From DATFDN01 sp963756495 (GTDB taxonomy: Bacteria > Pseudomonadota > Alphaproteobacteria > Acetobacterales > Acetobacteraceae), in contig CAVWNS010000005.1 in NCBI GenBank assembly GCA_963756495.1, positions 186,001 to 250,000 of the forward strand: a stretch of 64,000 bases of DNA, given 5' to 3'. Under the pieces are notes generated by a model. It was given only the letters and a program-made list of their open reading frames with translations, was not told where the DNA came from and did no database searches. Every line of letters begins with the position of its first letter. The stretch's first letter is position 1. The translations under genes were made by a program, and so were the position numbers. Shown piece by piece: positions 61,115-64,000 of the stretch.

Positions 61115-62569
61115 ATGCGGCGCCTCGCCCCGGCGCTGCTGGCGCTGACCCTGGTGCGGCTCGTGGTCGCGGATGTCGCGCCGCTGGCTCCCGACGAGGC
61201 GTATTACTGGGTCTGGTCGCGCGCGCTCGCGCCTGGCTACCTCGACGCGCCGCCGATGGTCGCGCTGTGGATTCGCGCCGGAACCGCGCTCGCCGGGGAC
61301 GGCGCGCTCGGGATCCGGCTGCTCGGGCCGTTCTCCGCTGCCCTGGGCTCGGTGCTGCTCTGGGACGCGGGGGAGCGGCTGCTGCCGGGCCGCCACGCGG
61401 GTCTGGTCGGTGCCGCGCTGCTCAACGCGACGCTCCTGTTTGGCGTCGGGGCGGTGGTGATGACGCCGGACACGCCACTGCTGTTCTTCTGGGTCGCGTG
61501 TCTCTGGGCGCTCGCGCGTTTCCTGGGGTCGCGGCGCGGCGTCTGGCTGGTGGTCGCGGGCCTCTGCGCCGGCCTGGCGCTGGACAGCAAATACACCGCC
61601 GCGCTGCTCGCCCCGGCGATCCCGCTGTGGCTGCTCGCGGTGCCGGAGCTGCGAGGCTGGCTGATCCGCCCGGCATCATGGCTCGGCGCGCTGGCGGCGA
61701 CGGCGGCGTTCGCGCCCGTGGTGGCGTGGAACGCCGCGCATGGCTGGGCAAGCTTCGCCAAGCAGGGCGGCCGGGTCGACGACTTCCGCCCGACGAACGC
61801 GCTGCGCTTCCTGGCCGAGCTGGCCGCCGGGCAGGCGGGGCTGGCGACCCCGTTGGTGTTCGTGCTGTGCGTGGCCGGCGCCGTGCTCGCGCTGCGACGC
61901 GGGTGGGGACGGCGCGACCCGGCCTGGACGCTGCTCGCGCTGCTGACGCTGATCCCGGCTGTGGTGTTCGTGCAGCACGCCTTCGGCGATCGGGTGCAGG
62001 CGAACTGGCCGGCGGTGCTCTATCCTTCCGCCACCCTGGCGGCGGCTGGGCTCGAACGCCGTCTTTGGCTGCGGCTGCGTGGGCCGGCGGTGGCGCTTGG
62101 CCTGGCCATCACGGCGGCGGTGTATATCCAGGCCAGTGCGGCGCCCGTCCCGCTGCCGGTGCGGTTCGACCCAACCGCCATGCGGCTGGCCGGCTGGCGG
62201 GGCCTGGCCGATCGGGTCGAGGCGGCCCGGCGCGCGGCTGGCGCGAGCTTCGTCGCGGCCGATGAATACAGCCAGGCCGGCGAGCTTGCCCGCGCGCTTC
62301 CCGCCCCAGTGCCGGTGATCGGGGTCGAGCGCCGCTGGGCATTGTTCGACCTGCCGCACCCGGACATCACGGGCAAGGTCGGCATCCTGGTGCGCAGCGC
62401 ACGGCGCGGACCGGATATCGACGCCCGCCCCTGGGCATCGCTGCGCCCGCTCGGCGAAGTCGAGCGGCGCCGTGGCGCGCAGGTGGTCGAGCGGTTCCGG
62501 CTCTACCGGGTGATCGGACGCTCCGGCCGCGGGGTGCCCGAGGCTTTGTTGCCTCGCACCTTGCGGTGA
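61115..62569 (+). CDS. GT39/ArnT-like membrane glycosyltransferase
   Basis: 484 residues. The first periplasmic loop has APDEAYYWVWSRALAPGYLDAPPMVAL, with the D-E of the PMT/ArnT catalytic motif, then about ten membrane helices and VQANWPAVLYPS near residue 295. It would transfer a sugar from a polyprenyl-phosphate donor to lipid A or another envelope acceptor. Operonic with the GT2-GtrA gene. Followed by a strong hairpin at 62601-62635. Confidence 0.88.
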   Translation: MRRLAPALLALTLVRLVVADVAPLAPDEAYYWVWSRALAPGYLDAPPMVALWIRAGTALAGDGALGIRLLGPFSAALGSVLLWDAGERLLPGRHAGLVGAALLNATLLFGVGAVVMTPDTPLLFFWVACLWALARFLGSRRGVWLVVAGLCAGLALDSKYTAALLAPAIPLWLLAVPELRGWLIRPASWLGALAATAAFAPVVAWNAAHGWASFAKQGGRVDDFRPTNALRFLAELAAGQAGLATPLVFVLCVAGAVLALRRGWGRRDPAWTLLALLTLIPAVVFVQHAFGDRVQANWPAVLYPSATLAAAGLERRLWLRLRGPAVALGLAITAAVYIQASAAPVPLPVRFDPTAMRLAGWRGLADRVEAARRAAGASFVAADEYSQAGELARALPAPVPVIGVERRWALFDLPHPDITGKVGILVRSARRGPDIDARPWASLRPLGEVERRRGAQVVERFRLYRVIGRSGRGVPEALLPRTLR

Positions 62570-62600
62570 GATGCGGCTGTGTACACAATCGACTGCATCC

Positions 62601-62635
62601 GTCACCTCTCCCACGGCGCGGGAGAGGTGACGGAG
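62601..62635. terminator. 14-bp perfect stem hairpin / REP-like element
   Basis: ccgtcacctctccc and gggagaggtgacgg pair perfectly around a 7-base loop, 32 bases after the GT39 stop and before ligA. The following ccgc-rich sequence ending in gggtgagggc continues the usual form of this dispersed CTCTCCC/GGGAGAG repeat. It probably also ends the glycosyltransferase transcript. Confidence 0.65.
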
Positions 62636-62705
62636 CGCAGCGACGCGGGTGAGGGCCGCCGCACACCCTAGTGACGCGTCCCCGGCCCCCGGCTACGCTT
62701 CGTGC

Positions 62706-63041
62706 ATGAACATCCCTGGCACCACGGTCTTCACCGGCGAGCTGTCGCAGCGGGGCTACAATCTCAACCGGCTGGCGATGTCGCTGACCGACCCGGCCAG
62801 CCGGGAACGCTTCCGCGCCGATCAGGCGGGAACCATGCGGGCGTTCGGCCTGTCGGCGGCAGAGATCGATCTGGTGGCGCGGCGGGACTGGGCCGGGACC
62901 ATCCGCGCCGGCGGCAGCATCTACCTGATGATCAAGATCGCCGGCGCCATCGGGCAGAACCTGCTCGAGGTCGGCGCGCAGATGCGCGGCGAGACGCTGG
63001 AGCAGCTGAGGGCCAGTCTGCCCGGCATGAAGGGGCACTGA
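62706..63041 (+). CDS. ligA: Extradiol dioxygenase small subunit (LigA-like)
   Basis: 111 residues. RGYNLNRLAMSLTDPASRERFRADQAGTMRAFGLSAAEIDLVARRDW, then GGSIYLMIKIAGAIGQNL, as in the alpha subunit of protocatechuate 4,5-dioxygenase. Covers the active site of LigB. One base separates its stop from ligB. Confidence 0.88.
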   Translation: MNIPGTTVFTGELSQRGYNLNRLAMSLTDPASRERFRADQAGTMRAFGLSAAEIDLVARRDWAGTIRAGGSIYLMIKIAGAIGQNLLEVGAQMRGETLEQLRASLPGMKGH

Positions 63042-63042
63042 C

Positions 63043-63870
63043 ATGGCGCGCATCGTCGGCGGGATCGGCAGCTCGCACGCGCCCTCCATCGCGCAGGCCT
63101 GGGACAAGGGCCAGCAGACCGAGGCCTTGTGGGCGCCGCTGTTCGACGGCTATCAGCCGGTCAAGCACTGGCTCGCCGCGCTGCGGCCCGATCTGATGAT
63201 CGTGGTCTATAACGACCACATGAACCGGTTCTTCTTCGACGCCTATCCCACCTTCGCGCTCGGCGTCGCGGACGCCTTCCCGCAGGCCGACGAGGGATGG
63301 GGCAAGCGCACCTTGCCCGACCTGCCCGGCGACGCTCGCGCCGGCTGGCACGTCGCGCGCAGCCTGGTCGGGGACGAGTTCGATCCGACCATCTGCCAGG
63401 AGATGGCGGTCGATCACGGCGTGTTCTCTGTGCTGCCGATGCTGACCGACGCGCGCTGGCCGGCGCCGGTGATCCCGATCGCGGTGAACGTCATCCAGCA
63501 CCCGCTGCCCACAGCGCGCCGCCTGTGGCGCCTCGGCGAGGCGCTGCGTCACGCCGTGGAGAGCCTGCCCGACGATCGCCGCGTGGTGGTGATCGGCACC
63601 GGCGGCCTGTCGCACCAGTTGCACGGGGACCGCTTCGGCATGATCAACCCGGAATGGGACAATTGCTTCCTCGACCTGCTGGAAAGCGATCCCGCACAAC
63701 TCGCGGCGCTGTCGCACCGGGACTACATGGATCGGGGAGGGGCGGAGTCGGTGGAGATGATTCTCTGGCTCGCCATGCGCGCATCGCTCGGCCCGCGTGT
63801 GCGCCGCGTGCATCGGAACTACCACGCGCCGCTGATCACCGGCTACGGGCTGCTGGCACTCGAACCGTAG
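63043..63870 (+). CDS. ligB: Extradiol dioxygenase catalytic subunit (LigB-like)
   Basis: 275 residues. Iron ligands correspond to H12 (SSHAPSI), H59 (YNDHMN) and E235 (GGAESVEM), with the catalytic His H191 (GGLSHQLHG). It opens a protocatechuate-, gallate- or related catechol ring by 4,5 (meta) cleavage. Forms an alpha-beta enzyme with ligA. The HpaB-type hydroxylase gene right after it could make the catechol. Confidence 0.88.
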   Translation: MARIVGGIGSSHAPSIAQAWDKGQQTEALWAPLFDGYQPVKHWLAALRPDLMIVVYNDHMNRFFFDAYPTFALGVADAFPQADEGWGKRTLPDLPGDARAGWHVARSLVGDEFDPTICQEMAVDHGVFSVLPMLTDARWPAPVIPIAVNVIQHPLPTARRLWRLGEALRHAVESLPDDRRVVVIGTGGLSHQLHGDRFGMINPEWDNCFLDLLESDPAQLAALSHRDYMDRGGAESVEMILWLAMRASLGPRVRRVHRNYHAPLITGYGLLALEP

Positions 63871-63881
63871 GAGGACCTCGC

Positions 63882-64000
63882 ATGGGTATCCGCACCGGGG
63901 CGGCCTATCTCGACGCGCTGCGCGACGATCGTGAGGTCTGGATCGACGGCGAGCGGGTGCGCGACGTCACAAGCGACCGCCGCTTCGCCGGCGCGGCGCG
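63882..64000 (+). CDS. HpaB-type flavin-dependent aromatic hydroxylase, 3' end outside window
   Basis: Only the first 39 codons are present: MGIRTGAAYLDALRDDREVW followed by IDGERVRDVTSDRRF, the conserved start of 4-hydroxyphenylacetate 3-monooxygenase large subunits. ATG 63882 has GAGGA upstream and is 11 bases after ligB. It would hydroxylate a phenol to the catechol used by LigAB, with FADH2 from a separate reductase. Confidence 0.82.
   Translation, partial: MGIRTGAAYLDALRDDREVWIDGERVRDVTSDRRFAGAA

Overview
The window is a high-GC bacterial chromosome segment from an alphaproteobacterium, most likely Rhodospirillales/Acetobacteraceae. This rests on the bamE / ubiquinol-cytochrome c chaperone / DUF177 / rpmF-plsX-fabH block, a DUF1127 gene opposite a LysR gene, many Tat-type substrate-binding proteins, and frequent GTG/TTG starts. 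No phage, insertion sequence or CRISPR array was found. The family-level placement is an inference.

Layout. 1-2055: end of a gene made almost wholly of 14 near-identical 45-residue TPR units, followed by a REP-like element and an unrecognised gene (2345-2944). 3083-7700: an arabinan-oligosaccharide operon (GH51 arabinofuranosidase, sugar-binding protein, two permeases). Its binding protein and first permease carry many frame breaks. 7754-10948: a compact ECF sigma / zinc anti-sigma regulon. A shared promoter motif, GGAAT-N17-GGTCTT, lies before the sigma gene, before a small secreted-protein gene and before a metallophosphoesterase-cupredoxin operon. This is the best candidate for an undescribed system. 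11000-16938: DMT exporter, TRAP transporter with a fused DctQM subunit, PDZ remnant and MFS transporter. 17134-21328: a bacterial eqolisin-like glutamic peptidase and a hybrid histidine kinase. 21397-28903: second REP-like copy, a broken DUF3291-like gene, MFS, methyltransferase, oligopeptide-type binding protein, SDR, amidase and LysR.

29002-38795: DUF1127 gene, paired MaoC-type dehydratases, a degenerate PPP-like phosphatase overlapping a serine hydrolase, and a tightly overlapping operon (NitT/TauT-type ABC importer, aromatic-acid MFS, type-B carboxylesterase) opposite an NMT1-like binding protein. 38769-44960: aromatic catabolism, with a Rieske ring-hydroxylating dioxygenase (alpha and beta) and a small companion gene on one strand, VOC-paaG-paaI-paaK on the other, and a 2-keto-4-pentenoate hydratase-like gene. 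The right end (62706-64000) adds ligA-ligB extradiol dioxygenase and the start of an hpaB-type hydroxylase.

45050-52634: HAD phosphatase, tyrS, alpha/beta hydrolase, then a sulfur-relay cluster (serine acetyltransferase, two cysteine desulfurases, ferredoxin, mnmA) ending at a tRNA-Met gene. 52723-55737: a kinase / acyl-CoA dehydrogenase / SDR trio resembling the LvaA/LvaC/LvaD route for 4-hydroxyacyl-CoA. 55759-59916: envelope, respiration and fatty-acid housekeeping genes. 59971-62569: two membrane glycosyltransferases.

Many genes, including normally indispensable ones (tyrS, iscS, mnmA), are broken by one to several single-base shifts, two of them at C6 runs. I read most of these as consensus-sequence errors rather than true decay. 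Coordinates for those genes span all frames.
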